NCBI GenBank assembly: GCA_017306865.1 | Contig: JAFKHH010000013.1 | Span: 620,001 to 684,000 of the forward strand | Direction of reading: 5' to 3' | From: Filimonas sp. | GTDB lineage: Bacteria > Bacteroidota > Bacteroidia > Chitinophagales > Chitinophagaceae | DNA length: 64,000 bases | Part shown: piece after piece, positions 52,113-61,921 of the stretch | Position numbering within the stretch: position 1 is the first letter of the stretch | How the letters are laid out: each line of letters opens with the position of its first letter | Made by a program: the position numbers and the translations under genes | Notes under the pieces: generated by a model | Databases searched by the model: none | What the model was told of the DNA's origin: nothing | Seen by the model: the letters and a program-made list of their open reading frames with translations, nothing else

Positions 52113-52874
52113 ATGAGAAAGCAAATTGCAGCGGCAAACTGGAAAATGAACCTGACGATCGCACAGGGCGAGGCTTTGTTGGATGGTATTATAGCTAAAC
52201 CACACCATTTAAAGCCAGAACAACTGGTAGTATTCGCGGTTCCGTTCCCATACCTTGCGATGGCACAACAAAAAATAGCCGGTAAACAAAATGTATTTAT
52301 TGCTGCGCAAAACTGCTATAGCAAAAAGAGTGGTGCTTACACAGGAGAAGTTTCTGTAGAAATGCTACAATCCCTGGGTATAAAATGGGTAGTGCTGGGC
52401 CACTCTGAAAGAAGAGAATACTTTGCTGAAAGCAACCAGTTTCTTGCAGAAAAGATCAATATAGCACTGGAGTTTGATATACAGCCGATCTTCTGCTGTG
52501 GCGAGCCTTTGTCTATTCGCGAAGCTGGCACACAGAATGAATTTGTAACAAAACAACTGGAAGAGTCATTGTATCACCTTTCTGCTGATCAGTTGAAGAA
52601 AGTAGTGATAGCTTATGAACCGATCTGGGCTATTGGTACCGGCAAAACTGCAACGAGTGAGCAGGCGCAGGAAATGCACGCACACATACGTGCAGAGCTG
52701 GCAAAAAAATATGGTAAAGAGGTGGCAGACGAAATTACAATCCTGTATGGCGGTAGTGTAAAAGCTGCTAATGCAAAAGAAATATTTGGCCAGCCAGACG
52801 TAGATGGGGGACTTGTAGGCGGCGCATCCCTGATCATAGATGAGTTTGTAGCGATCATAGAGGGGTTAAAGTAA
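52113..52874 (+). CDS. tpiA: Triosephosphate isomerase
   Basis: A 253-residue TIM-barrel enzyme interconverting dihydroxyacetone phosphate and glyceraldehyde-3-phosphate in glycolysis. All active-site residues are visible: K11 in AANWKMN, H97 in VVLGHSERREYF, E169 in AYEPIWAIGTGKT, and the phosphate loop YGGSVKAANAKEI near the end followed by GGLVGGASL. Length and start (MRKQIAAANWK) are standard. A palindromic hairpin separates it from a convergent gene. Confidence 0.98.
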   Translation: MRKQIAAANWKMNLTIAQGEALLDGIIAKPHHLKPEQLVVFAVPFPYLAMAQQKIAGKQNVFIAAQNCYSKKSGAYTGEVSVEMLQSLGIKWVVLGHSERREYFAESNQFLAEKINIALEFDIQPIFCCGEPLSIREAGTQNEFVTKQLEESLYHLSADQLKKVVIAYEPIWAIGTGKTATSEQAQEMHAHIRAELAKKYGKEVADEITILYGGSVKAANAKEIFGQPDVDGGLVGGASLIIDEFVAIIEGLK

Positions 52875-52890
52875 TCATTGCTATATTGTT

Positions 52891-52930
52891 CTATGGTTAA
52901 ATTGTTTTCAATTCAACAATTTAACCATAG
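52891..52930. terminator. Family A hairpin at the tpiA convergent junction
   Basis: Perfect 16-bp arms CTATGGTTAAATTGTT (52891-52906) and AACAATTTAACCATAG (52915-52930) with an 8-nt loop, flanked by TTGCTATATTG-like words. It sits 16 bp past the tpiA stop and 14 bp from the opposing stop. Confidence 0.65.
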
Positions 52931-52943
52931 AGCAATTCAGTCA

Positions 52944-53765
52944 TTATTTGGTCATCAACTTCTTCTTCACATCCTGTAGTTTTTGCAATGTATCTCTTTG
53001 TCCTTGCAGATCATTTTGTGTTGTAGAGATGTCGTTGTTGGTTGTCTTCAGCTTGCTTTCCAGGTCTGTTATTTTCTTTGCATAATCATCACTGTCTTCC
53101 TGTAAAGAGGTAAGCTTCTTTCTTTGTTTTTGTAACGCATCTGCCGAGTTGCGAATAACGGCTGTGTCACTTAGTTTCAGTACCGCATCCTGTTGCGTTT
53201 TTATATCCTCATTGTTCTTTTGCAGTTTTGTTTTGGTAGAGGACAGTCTCTTTTCGTATGTGTTTTTATCTGACTGTAATGCTTCCAGTTTTTTGCCAGT
53301 CTTCTTCACCACATCCTCCTGTTTTTGTACATCTACATCAGCTTTATAGACCAGTATATCACCTGCAAGACTGTTCAAAAACGCAACAGAAGCCGCTACA
53401 CCAGCCGTGTCTGATTCACTTTTATTAGTAAGTGGATCGTTTAATTTGCTGGTTATCATATAAATGCTTGAAGTAGTCGCTTCGCGTTTACTTTTTTGAT
53501 TTACATCTATGTACACATCCATCATTTCTGTAGAAAGTGGTACGTTTTTGTACAGGCGATACCCGGACGTATTCTTTCCCTTACTGCCCTTTTTAGCCAT
53601 AATGGCATCGATGGCGTCTTCTGTGATGCTCTTTTCAACAGTTACATTTATTGTTGCACCCTCAAACATCTTTTTCTGGTACTCAAGTCGCGTAGTGGTT
53701 GCAGATTGCGCCTGCATTTGAGTTGAATACAGGAGGATGGCACTCGCCAGCATTAGTTTTTTCAT
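52944..53765 (-). CDS. Exported coiled-coil protein, unknown function
   Basis: 273 residues with a signal peptide (MKKLMLASAILLYSTQMQAQ). The first half is beta-rich and conserved-looking (RLEYQKKMFEGATINVTVEK, SGYRLYKNVPLSTEMMDVYI). The second half (about 145-270) is a long predicted coiled coil with heptads (KKTGKKLEALQSDKNTYEKR, KLTSLQEDSDDYAKKITDLE, STTQNDLQGQRDTLQKLQDV). No family recognised; an envelope-spanning or scaffolding role is conceivable. Single gene, divergent from lepA. Confidence 0.75.
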   Translation of the reverse strand: MKKLMLASAILLYSTQMQAQSATTTRLEYQKKMFEGATINVTVEKSITEDAIDAIMAKKGSKGKNTSGYRLYKNVPLSTEMMDVYIDVNQKSKREATTSSIYMITSKLNDPLTNKSESDTAGVAASVAFLNSLAGDILVYKADVDVQKQEDVVKKTGKKLEALQSDKNTYEKRLSSTKTKLQKNNEDIKTQQDAVLKLSDTAVIRNSADALQKQRKKLTSLQEDSDDYAKKITDLESKLKTTNNDISTTQNDLQGQRDTLQKLQDVKKKLMTK

Positions 53766-53870
53766 GGTAGAATTACATTTTGGTTAAACGAAAAATAAAT
53801 AACTGATCTTCAGGCCTTTTTATTGTTATTAATCTTTCCTGAACTATTCGCTATCACCATCCACATTCCT

Positions 53871-53878
53871 TATCTTTG
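53871..53878 (+). promoter_or_regulatory. Candidate -7 promoter box upstream of lepA
   Basis: TATCTTTG is a perfect TAnnTTTG element, 90 nt upstream of the lepA ATG. The leader contains a GGGCACATAGGCCAC/CTATGTGCCC inverted repeat (about 53885-53912). Confidence 0.55.
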
Positions 53879-53967
53879 CAGCCAGGGCACATAGGCCACT
53901 GTCTATGTGCCCTTTTTTTGTACAAAAAGGATTAGCGCCAGACCGGCGGAAGGAACGAAATACATTT

Positions 53968-55752
53968 ATGAAGCATATCAGGAATTTTTGCATCATCGCC
54001 CACATTGACCATGGGAAGAGTACACTGGCAGATCGCCTGCTTGAGCATACGAAGACAATTGGTGAGCGTGATATGATGAACCAGGTACTGGATGATATGG
54101 ACCTGGAGCGTGAGAAGGGGATTACTATTAAGAGTAAGGCTATCCAGATGAACTATGAGTGCAAGGGGGAAAAATATGTATTCAACCTGATAGATACGCC
54201 CGGCCACGTAGACTTCAGCTATGAAGTAAGCCGTGCGCTTGCTGCCTGCGAGGGTGCATTATTATTAGTTGATGCGTCTCAAGGCATTCAGGCACAGACA
54301 ATTAGTAACCTTTACCTGGCAATAGGCAACGACCTTGAGATCATTCCTGTTATCAACAAGATTGATATGGAAGGCGCTATGATCCCTGAGGTAAAAGACC
54401 AGATCATAGACCTGATCGGTTGCAAAGACGAAGATATTTTACTTGCCAGCGGCAAAAGCGGCATTGGTATAGAAGAGATCTTACAAGCTGTGGTGGAGCG
54501 CATACCGGCACCAAAAGGTGATGCTGAAGAGCCACTACAGGCATTGATCTTTGATAGTGTGTTCAACAGTTTCCGTGGTATTATTGCTTACTATCGCGTT
54601 TTCAACGGCACTATCCGTAAGGGCGATAAAGTAAAATTCATTTCTACTGGTGCAGAATATGAGGCAGACGAGATCGGTTCGCTGAAACTTGGTCTTGAAC
54701 CTAAAAAGGAAGTAAAAGCTGGTGACGTAGGTTATATCATCACTGGTATTAAAAATGCGAAAGAAGTAAAAGTAGGTGATACCATCACGCTTACGAGCAG
54801 GCCGGGCGAAATGATCCACGGCTTTGAAGAAGTAAAGCCAATGGTATTCGCAGGCATCTTCCCGGTAGTAACGGAAGATTTTGAAGAGCTGCGCGACTGT
54901 ATGGATAAATTACAGTTGAATGACGCATCTCTTACTTACGAGATAGAAACATCCCAGGCGTTAGGCTTTGGTTTCCGATGCGGATTCCTTGGCTTATTGC
55001 ACATGGAAATTATACAGGAAAGGCTGGAGCGCGAGTTTAACCAAACAGTGATCACTACCGTGCCGAACGTAAGCTTTATTGCTTACACAACGCGTGGGGA
55101 GAAGATTATTGTAAACAATCCGTCTGAAATGCCTGATCCGGTGAAGATCGATCGTATTGAAGAACCTTTTATCAAGGCGCAGATCATCACATTACCAGAG
55201 TATATCGGCAACATTATGACGCTTTGCCTGGGCAAACGTGGTATCCTCCTTAACCAGAGTTATCTGACCACCAGCCGTGTGGAACTGATCTTCGAAATGC
55301 CGTTAACGGAGATCGTATTTGACTTCTATGATAAGCTGAAGAGCTCTACCCGTGGTTATGCATCATTTGACTATAACCCGATCGGCTACCGTGATGCTGA
55401 TATTGTGAAAATGGATATTCTGCTGAATGGTGATAAAGTGGATGCATTGAGTGCATTGATCCATCGTGGCCGTGCACAGGATTTTGGCCGTAAGCTGTGC
55501 GAAAAACTAAAAGACCTGTTACCGCGTCAGCAGTTTATGATTGCGATACAGGCAGCAGTAGGAGCAAAAGTATTGGCGCGTGAAACCATTAGTGCGATGC
55601 GTAAAGACGTAACTGCAAAATGTTATGGTGGTGACATCAGCCGTAAACGTAAACTCCTGGAAAAGCAGAAAGAGGGTAAGAAACGTATGCGCCAGATCGG
55701 TAACGTAGAGGTGCCACAAGAGGCGTTCTTAGCGGTGTTGAAACTGGATTAA
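53968..55752 (+). CDS. lepA: Elongation factor 4 (LepA), ribosome-associated GTPase
   Basis: A 594-residue translational GTPase. G-domain motifs are [13 protein letters not shown] (P-loop), [20 protein letters not shown] (switch I), [20 protein letters not shown] (switch II) and VINKIDM (NKxD). The LepA-specific C-terminal domain is seen in [20 protein letters not shown] and [20 protein letters not shown]. It is thought to help ribosome assembly or translocation under stress. The ATG at 53968 gives the family-standard [17 protein letters not shown]; the frame is open upstream to 53905. Confidence 0.98.
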   Translation: MKHIRNFCIIAHIDHGKSTLADRLLEHTKTIGERDMMNQVLDDMDLEREKGITIKSKAIQMNYECKGEKYVFNLIDTPGHVDFSYEVSRALAACEGALLLVDASQGIQAQTISNLYLAIGNDLEIIPVINKIDMEGAMIPEVKDQIIDLIGCKDEDILLASGKSGIGIEEILQAVVERIPAPKGDAEEPLQALIFDSVFNSFRGIIAYYRVFNGTIRKGDKVKFISTGAEYEADEIGSLKLGLEPKKEVKAGDVGYIITGIKNAKEVKVGDTITLTSRPGEMIHGFEEVKPMVFAGIFPVVTEDFEELRDCMDKLQLNDASLTYEIETSQALGFGFRCGFLGLLHMEIIQERLEREFNQTVITTVPNVSFIAYTTRGEKIIVNNPSEMPDPVKIDRIEEPFIKAQIITLPEYIGNIMTLCLGKRGILLNQSYLTTSRVELIFEMPLTEIVFDFYDKLKSSTRGYASFDYNPIGYRDADIVKMDILLNGDKVDALSALIHRGRAQDFGRKLCEKLKDLLPRQQFMIAIQAAVGAKVLARETISAMRKDVTAKCYGGDISRKRKLLEKQKEGKKRMRQIGNVEVPQEAFLAVLKLD

Positions 55753-55774
55753 AGACATCATTATATTGTTATAT

Positions 55775-55815
55775 GGCTGAATTGATACATTGTTATTGAT
55801 TCAGCCTTTTTTATT
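55775..55815 (+). terminator. Terminator after lepA
   Basis: GGCTGAAT (55775-55782) and ATTCAGCC (55799-55806), followed by TTTTTTATT; the loop contains family A words. Confidence 0.8.
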
Positions 55816-56060
55816 GGAATTTGAAATTTGGGATTTGAGATGATTGAAGCATTCTTTTTCGGAATGGTGAAACGACATCAATATCGTTGAGTTAAGCTTT
55901 CCAACTAATTAAAAAGCTAAAAGATATTCCATATCTCACTCAAAAAGCTAATGAGGCTATGCTCTCACAGATATGGAATATCTTGCTGTCAGTTATTTCA
56001 ACGACATTGAAAGGGCAATTGTGAATAGGCGTACTCACAACTAACAACTCACTACTCACT
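55816..56060. repeat. Palindromic frame element and word repeats before the second ECF module
   Basis: ATTTGAAATTTGGGATTTG words (55819-55837) precede a 131-bp unit, 55879-56009, bounded by CAATATCGTTGA and TTCAACGACATTG, the same ends as at 18952-19075. Its interior differs: a perfect 16-bp hairpin AAGATATTCCATATCT (55921-55936 with 55969-55984). CTCACAACTAACAACTCAC words follow at 56034-56055. No gene. Confidence 0.65.
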
Positions 56061-56197
56061 CTTTGCGTGAAAAATAATTTTTGTTATAAGATGTTCATAA
56101 TCAGGTTGTATTACTTTTAACTTAAGAAATTCAAAAAAAATCTTCTTCTCTTTTCCAACCTTTTTACAACTTTCGTCTCTTAGTATCAGAAGCATCC

Positions 56198-56755
56198 TTG
56201 GAACAGCAAAAAGACATACTAACTGCCGCAGTACGGAAAGCCCGTACGGGAGACAGAGAGGCACTCTCACTGCTGTACCGTGAATTTAATAAAGCCATGT
56301 TCAATATCTGTTACCGCATGACGGGAACAAGAAACGACGCTGAGGATGTTTTGCAGGAAGCTTTTTTACTGGCGTTTCAAAAAATGGCTCAACTAAAAGA
56401 AGACTATTTGTTTGGTGGATGGTTAAAGAAGATCGTAATATCAGAATGCATCCGTTTTTCGAAGAAGAGTTTTTACTGGGATGATTGGGATGAAAAACAT
56501 GATGAAAAGTTCTTTGATGATGAAAATAGCTGGTGGGAGAGCATTTCGTTTGAATCGCTGCAACACGAAATAAGGGCATTGCCCGAAGGATGCAGGCAGA
56601 TTTTTAACCTGTATGTTTTGGAAAATTTTAGCCACAGGGAAATAGGAACCGCCCTCAATATTTCAGAGTCAACAAGTAAAAGCCAGTATCAACGGGCAAG
56701 ACAATTACTGAAAGAACGGTTAACCAAAAAAATGATTGTAAATGGATCACTTTAA
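56198..56755 (+). CDS. ECF RNA polymerase sigma factor, second module
   Basis: A 185-residue ECF sigma factor. Region 2: REALSLLYREFNKAMFNICY, RMTGTRNDAEDVLQEAFLLA and FQKMAQ; region 4: LPEGCRQIFNLYVLENFSHR with EIGTALNISESTSKSQYQRA. It resembles RpoE-like ECF factors rather than the FecI-like PUL type upstream in the window. The start is TTG 56198 (MEQQKDILTAAVRKARTGD). The gene overlaps the next by 14 bp, indicating translational coupling with a membrane protein that is probably its anti-sigma. Confidence 0.93.
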   Translation: MEQQKDILTAAVRKARTGDREALSLLYREFNKAMFNICYRMTGTRNDAEDVLQEAFLLAFQKMAQLKEDYLFGGWLKKIVISECIRFSKKSFYWDDWDEKHDEKFFDDENSWWESISFESLQHEIRALPEGCRQIFNLYVLENFSHREIGTALNISESTSKSQYQRARQLLKERLTKKMIVNGSL

Positions 56756-57479
56756 AGATTATATACAACAAAACGCAGAAAAGCTGGATATCGACGAGCC
56801 GCGTGAGCTGGTTTGGGATAAGATACAGCAGCAGATGGAGCCTGCTCCCGTAGTAAGGCCACTGTTTACTTATCTGCGTTGGGCTGCCGCAGCCTGCATT
56901 ATAGCACTTGCCGGCATTGCTCTTTGGAAGTGGCCTACACATAATACTACAACAGCCTATACGGAACCAGTAAAGGTTGTACCAGCCATACCTGCTACAC
57001 CTGCAGATAAACCTGAGCAGAAGGAAAATAAAGAAGAGGAAACTTTTGTTGTAAATACACCAAAACCTGCAAAACCAGGGGCGGTGACGAAAAAGAAAGA
57101 ACAACCTGTTAAGGCAAGTAATATAGCAGAGGAGAATGCGGGCGGAGAGGATAATGTAATGCTGCACAATATGGAATTCGGGTTTGCGCAGGTAATAGAT
57201 ATGAAGCTGGATAAAATAAGAAAGACGCCTTTGCTGGCGGTAGACGCTGAATATTTCGACGTGTTTAAAAAACAATTCTACCAGCTAGACCAAGATGAAA
57301 AAGCAGTAAAAAAGAAAATGGGGATAGATGGCGTAAATGATGAATCGCTGGAACAACTGATCAATATATACCAACAGAAGATAAACGTGCTGAAACAATT
57401 ACAAAACGAGATCAACAAAACAAATAAGTACAGGAAGCAACATCAGGCCAATGTGTTACCTGCTTATATGAATATTTAG
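56742..57479 (+). CDS. Single-pass membrane protein, probable anti-sigma factor
   Basis: 245 residues with a cytoplasmic N-terminus (about 1-45), one membrane helix (about 46-63, WAAAACIIALAGIALWKW), a Pro/Lys/Glu-rich periplasmic linker (about 75-130) and a helical C-terminal part. It lacks a FecR domain and any zinc-binding HxxxCxxC motif. The N-terminal ELVWDKIQQQME and the 14-bp overlap with the ECF gene are what suggest an anti-sigma role; this is inference. The linker resembles low-complexity periplasmic spacers. Following genes are a surface protein and a TonB-dependent receptor. Confidence 0.65.
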   Translation: MDHFKDYIQQNAEKLDIDEPRELVWDKIQQQMEPAPVVRPLFTYLRWAAAACIIALAGIALWKWPTHNTTTAYTEPVKVVPAIPATPADKPEQKENKEEETFVVNTPKPAKPGAVTKKKEQPVKASNIAEENAGGEDNVMLHNMEFGFAQVIDMKLDKIRKTPLLAVDAEYFDVFKKQFYQLDQDEKAVKKKMGIDGVNDESLEQLINIYQQKINVLKQLQNEINKTNKYRKQHQANVLPAYMNI

Positions 57480-57513
57480 AAACCCACATGAACGATTTTT
57501 TAAAAAAAGTATT

Positions 57514-58824
57514 ATGAGAAAGTTACAATATACATTTACAATATTACTCGCATCACTGTTGGCTAGCCCTCTATGCGCACAGAATCAGAGTTCAACAAAC
57601 CAGGTTACTGTAACAGCCACATCTTCCAAGTCAAATACAAAAGAAGGAAAAGAAGATCCGGATCTGAAAGATAAAGAGATCAGCCTCGAAATGAGTTTGT
57701 CTAAAGGCGGTGACCTTAGCATAGAAAATGAATCGCGCCCGATAACCATAAAAGTATGGGATCAGCCTAAAGTGAAAGTAACAACGAATGTTTCTTATAA
57801 AGGCGATGCCAGTACATTGACAGACCAGGACTGGTTTGAACGATTGAATATTTCCCTGAAAAATTTTGCAGGTGGTGTAAGGCTTTTGTCAAGAGGTGTT
57901 GGCTCCGGTTATTCTTTTTCAAGCTACGGTAGCAGCAATTCTGTAGCTATTTTTAACGCAGAAGGCAAATCAAACGGAACTGTAAAAGGCAAGAGGGAGA
58001 TCATCATTAATATACCTAAAGACTGTAAAGTAGAAATAGATTCGAAATATGGTAACGTGAAGATCACTGGAACTGTAGGTAGTGCAAAAGTATTGATGAA
58101 TAGCTGTAACCTGGAAATGGAAAATGCTGACCACATATATGCACGCACAAAATATGGCAATATTACAATGGGGGATGTGAAAGATGCAGAAGTAGAATTA
58201 ACATCTGGCAGAATGAAAGCGTCGAATGTGGATGTGCTTTCTACAGATACAAAATATAGCACTGTTGAAATAAGCACACTTGGCAAAGCCACGATCAAAA
58301 GTGTGAGTGACGATTATGACCTGGATGCAGTTTCAACTATACAAGGCCGTAAAAATTATGGAAGCCTTCGCATTGGTAGCCTGAAAAAAGGTATAGATAT
58401 GGAAGGTTCCAGCTCAGATATAAAGATCCGTACGCTTGAGGCTTCTTTAGAAGAAGTGAAGATCAGCAGTGCCTACTCAGACATCCGCGTACCATCCGGC
58501 AACCTTAAAAGTTACTCTGTGGACATGCAGGGTAAATACAATACCGTTTACGCTTCTTTCGAAAAAGTGCCGGTGGATGATGACGTAAAAACAACAGACA
58601 CCAAAGGTGATAAAGGGGACAAAGGTGATAAGGGAGATAAAAACGCCCAGGCTAGTGGTGGCTACAATGTAGATAATAATGTTACTATTAAAGCGTCTGG
58701 TACGAATGTTCGCTTCTCTGACGCAAGAGATGGTTCACCAAGGCATTTTACAGCAAAAGTTGGCGATGGCAAAGGTGCTAAATTCACTATAAATTGTTCT
58801 TCCTGTACAATAGACTTTAAATAA
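57514..58824 (+). CDS. DUF4097-like beta-helical exported protein with a GDK repeat
   Basis: 436 residues with a signal peptide (LLASLLASPLCAQN). The central region (about 50-360) has a repetitive beta pattern with short units such as KVEIDSKYGNVKITGTVGSA, ARTKYGNITMGDVKDAEVEL and STVEISTLGKATIKSVS, typical of DUF4097/head-GIN-type beta-helix proteins. At about residue 365 there is a collagen-like KGDKGDKGDKGDK run. Downstream are DGSPRHFTAKVGDG and a cysteine pair in INCSSCTIDFK. A surface or periplasmic role, possibly as a cell-envelope sensor, is inference. Confidence 0.7.
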   Translation: MRKLQYTFTILLASLLASPLCAQNQSSTNQVTVTATSSKSNTKEGKEDPDLKDKEISLEMSLSKGGDLSIENESRPITIKVWDQPKVKVTTNVSYKGDASTLTDQDWFERLNISLKNFAGGVRLLSRGVGSGYSFSSYGSSNSVAIFNAEGKSNGTVKGKREIIINIPKDCKVEIDSKYGNVKITGTVGSAKVLMNSCNLEMENADHIYARTKYGNITMGDVKDAEVELTSGRMKASNVDVLSTDTKYSTVEISTLGKATIKSVSDDYDLDAVSTIQGRKNYGSLRIGSLKKGIDMEGSSSDIKIRTLEASLEEVKISSAYSDIRVPSGNLKSYSVDMQGKYNTVYASFEKVPVDDDVKTTDTKGDKGDKGDKGDKNAQASGGYNVDNNVTIKASGTNVRFSDARDGSPRHFTAKVGDGKGAKFTINCSSCTIDFK

Positions 58825-59000
58825 CATACGTTTCCCCTTAGTTTCTCCCTATAACAATATGCATGAGTGTTTTTTAATGGCACTTAAGGAAGGGTATTGC
58901 GTGACTTGACCGGATAAAGAATCAGTACAATTTAATTTTTAAACATTTTTTGAAAAACAAAATTTTTCAACCAGGCATCTCATGCCCGAAACTCAGGCTT

Positions 59001-61388
59001 ATGAAATCATGTGCATCACTTATACTGGCTATTCTTATAGCCTTCACAGCCCAGGCTCAATGGAAGATACAATCTACCATTACTGATAGTGTATCTTCCA
59101 AGCCGGTGGCTTACGCTACAATAGCGCTGTATAAGAAAGACAACAACCAGAAACCTGTACAGCAGGTGATCAGTAAGGAGGACGGTAGTTTTACACTTAC
59201 CATTAAGGATACTGCCAGCTATGAGGTAAGCATTGTTCACTCCAATTACAAAGAGCTGTTATTGCCGGCAACAAAAGATTTTCCAACGCAGTTGCAATTG
59301 ACAGTAGCCGAGCATACCATGTCTAATGTACAGGTAACGGCTGTAAAGAAAACGCTGATTGAAAAGTCTGATGATAAGCTGGTTTATAATGTAGAGTCGG
59401 ATGTAACACTGGATGGGCAAACGGCAACGGATGCACTACGTAAAACGCCATTCATTTCTGTAGATGGAGATGGTAACATACAACTAAAGGGACAATCGAA
59501 TTTTAAAATATTGTTGAACGGAAAGGAGTCCGGCATGTTCTCCAAAGATCCGAAAGAGGCTTTGAAATCATTTCCGGCAAGCTCTATCAAGAAAATAGAA
59601 GTGATTACATCGCCTTCGGCCAAATATGATGCGGAAGGTGTGGCGGGGATTATTAATATCATTACGAATAAAAAAGTAGTTGGCTATAATGGTAGTGTAG
59701 GGGTGAACTACAATACAATAGGTAATGGCAACGTGAATGCGTCTTTGAATGCCAAATATGGTAAACTGGGTTTTACAGGTTATTTCGGCGCAGGTAAAGG
59801 GCGAAACAATCCAACAGATAGCTACTCTGAAATAATATCACTAAACCCTGTTGCTTATTCTAAACGTATACTACAAGGTACGAGGAGCAACAAATGGCAA
59901 TGGGTGTATAGCACGCTTGAGCTAAGCTACGATATAGACAGCCTGAATACGATCAGCGGTTATCTGAATATTGGTGGTAATAATGGTGCAAACGTTTTTA
60001 ATCGTGTATCAGACATCATTAATCCAAGCTATACAGATACGACAAGAAGTAAGTTTAATAATAATGTAGGTTACCGCTATCCGTGGCATGATATGGGCAT
60101 TGATTATATCATGAAGTTTAAAGGAAAACCTGAGCAGGAATGGTCTTTCAAATTCAACCAGGAGTTTTCACGCGACTACGATACGTCTAACAGTACGCTA
60201 TATGATATCAGTGATTACAAGTACACGATCAATGATAACCGGAACCAAAACAGGCAACTGACTTTCCAGACAGACTTTACTTTGCCTTTACCGAATAAGC
60301 AAAAACTGGAATTGGGTGCAAAAGCAGTACTGCGCGATGCCTGGGCAAACTATGTAAGCATGTACCGTATGCAGCCGGATGGCAAGTTTACAGACGATGT
60401 GCAGAATACGGATAAGATGAACTATGCACAGCATGTATGGGCAGCATACGCTACTTACCGCTTTAGTATAAAGAAATGGAGCGCCCGTATTGGTGCCCGC
60501 GTAGAGGAAACTACAGTGAATGGTACGTTTAAAACATCTGATGAGCAGATCAAAAACAAGTACACGAACCTGGTACCATCTGTGTATATATCAAAAAAAA
60601 TAGGCGAGAAGCATGATCTGTCTTTCAGCTATAGCAAGCGTCTGCGCAGGCCGTATATATGGGACCTGAACCCGTTTGTAACAAACATAGATACACTTAA
60701 TGTAAGTTCCGGTAACCCATATCTCTCTCCTGAGATCACACATACTTTCGAAATTGGGTATAGTTATTTTAAAGGCAGTACGAACCTGAATATTAAGTTG
60801 TCTGAAAACTATTGCGGCAACCAGATGATCCGCTATACTTCTTTCAACGATGCTACAGGTGTTGCTTATACAAGGCCGGAAAATGTAGGGGAGAACCTGT
60901 TTACAGCTTTGAACATTAGCGCGTCATTGAAGATCTTCAAGATCTGGAGTATGAACCTGAACTCTGGTGTGCAGTATAACTATATCAAAAATAAAATGGA
61001 CCCGGCGCAGATCAATAAGGGCTTTAGTGGCAATGCCAACGTAAACAATACGTTTGACATTACTAAGAAGATAACCTTGTTTAACAGTGGTGGTTTCTGG
61101 CAATCTCCGATCCAGTTGCAAGGCAGGTATCCATTCAACTACTGGTATGATGCAGGTGTTACGTACAAGCTGATGGATAATAAGCTAAGGCTTACAGTAC
61201 GTGCGGCAAATTTCTTTTCACAATACCGCACTTATACAAGCAAGTTTGCTGACGCAAACTTTATGCAGACCACATCATCCACATTTCCATTCCGCAGCAT
61301 TGGCATAAGCCTGAAATGGAACTTTGGTAAACTCACAGAAAATACAAGCCGCAAACGCGGTGTAAGTAACGACGATATTAAAAAGTAA
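59001..61388 (+). CDS. TonB-dependent outer-membrane receptor (OMP_b-brl_3 type)
   Basis: A 795-residue outer-membrane barrel. Signal peptide MKSCASLILAILIAFTAQAQ, then a carboxypeptidase-regulatory-like domain (about 21-105; ITDSVSSKPVAYATIALYKK), a plug (about 125-215; SDVTLDGQTATDALRKTPFI, FPASSIKKIEVITSPSAKYD and AEGVAGIINIITNKK) and the barrel to the end. It lacks an STN domain, so it is not the classical sigma-signalling receptor. ATG 59001 is preferred over TTG 58950 because it starts the signal peptide. It closes the ECF-anti-sigma-surface protein gene group. Substrate unknown. Confidence 0.92.
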   Translation: MKSCASLILAILIAFTAQAQWKIQSTITDSVSSKPVAYATIALYKKDNNQKPVQQVISKEDGSFTLTIKDTASYEVSIVHSNYKELLLPATKDFPTQLQLTVAEHTMSNVQVTAVKKTLIEKSDDKLVYNVESDVTLDGQTATDALRKTPFISVDGDGNIQLKGQSNFKILLNGKESGMFSKDPKEALKSFPASSIKKIEVITSPSAKYDAEGVAGIINIITNKKVVGYNGSVGVNYNTIGNGNVNASLNAKYGKLGFTGYFGAGKGRNNPTDSYSEIISLNPVAYSKRILQGTRSNKWQWVYSTLELSYDIDSLNTISGYLNIGGNNGANVFNRVSDIINPSYTDTTRSKFNNNVGYRYPWHDMGIDYIMKFKGKPEQEWSFKFNQEFSRDYDTSNSTLYDISDYKYTINDNRNQNRQLTFQTDFTLPLPNKQKLELGAKAVLRDAWANYVSMYRMQPDGKFTDDVQNTDKMNYAQHVWAAYATYRFSIKKWSARIGARVEETTVNGTFKTSDEQIKNKYTNLVPSVYISKKIGEKHDLSFSYSKRLRRPYIWDLNPFVTNIDTLNVSSGNPYLSPEITHTFEIGYSYFKGSTNLNIKLSENYCGNQMIRYTSFNDATGVAYTRPENVGENLFTALNISASLKIFKIWSMNLNSGVQYNYIKNKMDPAQINKGFSGNANVNNTFDITKKITLFNSGGFWQSPIQLQGRYPFNYWYDAGVTYKLMDNKLRLTVRAANFFSQYRTYTSKFADANFMQTTSSTFPFRSIGISLKWNFGKLTENTSRKRGVSNDDIKK

Positions 61389-61425
61389 AATCTTTTTGTT
61401 TTCTCCAGGGTGTTTAAAAGTTAAC

Positions 61426-61455
61426 GGGCTTGGTTTTTACCAGGCCCTATTTTAT
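61426..61455 (+). terminator. Terminator after the TonB-dependent receptor gene
   Basis: GGGCTTGGT (61426-61434), loop TTTT, ACCAGGCCC (61439-61447), then TATTTTATT. Confidence 0.8.
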
Positions 61456-61897
61456 TGCTTAGAGATGACTCACCGGGGAGACGGAGAGAGCGGGGAGTTA
61501 TGTAGTGAGGTCTTACCCTCGATTATTGCCCACGTTTTATGGATTATGGGGTCAACTTTTATCTCTTTACTCAACTTAGTTGTGTCACACTCTTCATCGT
61601 CCGGTCTTCTATTCATCCTCTTCTTCTGTGTTTCAGTACTTTCATAGCAAAATGAACTTCATTCACCCAAGACCGACTAGGTGTGTGAAAGAGCGCCAAG
61701 AAATGCAAAGTTCGCAAAGATGCCACTAAGACTCAAAGGATCATTAAGATCATATCTTTGCGGAACTCCCTGCTCTTTGCGGCTCTGCGGTAAAATTTAA
61801 CCGCGAAGCGGTTCACTATTCCTATGTGGTGAAAAAACTTCGCATTGATCTTCTCTGAATAATTTCAAATCTTAAATCTCAAATTTCAAATTCACTC
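61456..61897. repeat. Repeat-rich spacer without a gene
   Basis: GCGCCAAGAAATGCAAAGTT and CGCAAAG/CTTTGCGG-type words fill 61690-61805, TTCAAATCTTAAATCTC-type words fill 61863-61893. The only open frame (61396-61647) is poor in typical residues and starts inside the terminator, so I do not accept it. Confidence 0.5.
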
Positions 61898-61905
61898 TAT
61901 CTTTG
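61898..61905 (+). promoter_or_regulatory. Candidate -7 promoter box for the small membrane protein operon
   Basis: TATCTTTG is a perfect TAnnTTTG element, 16 nt upstream of the TTG start at 61922, right after the word-repeat block. Confidence 0.5.
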
Positions 61906-61921
61906 CAGTTAAATCTTCATT

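Noticed and set aside
61396-61647. 83-residue frame after the TonB receptor gene
   Set aside because: It overlaps a terminator and repeat words and has no family resemblance.
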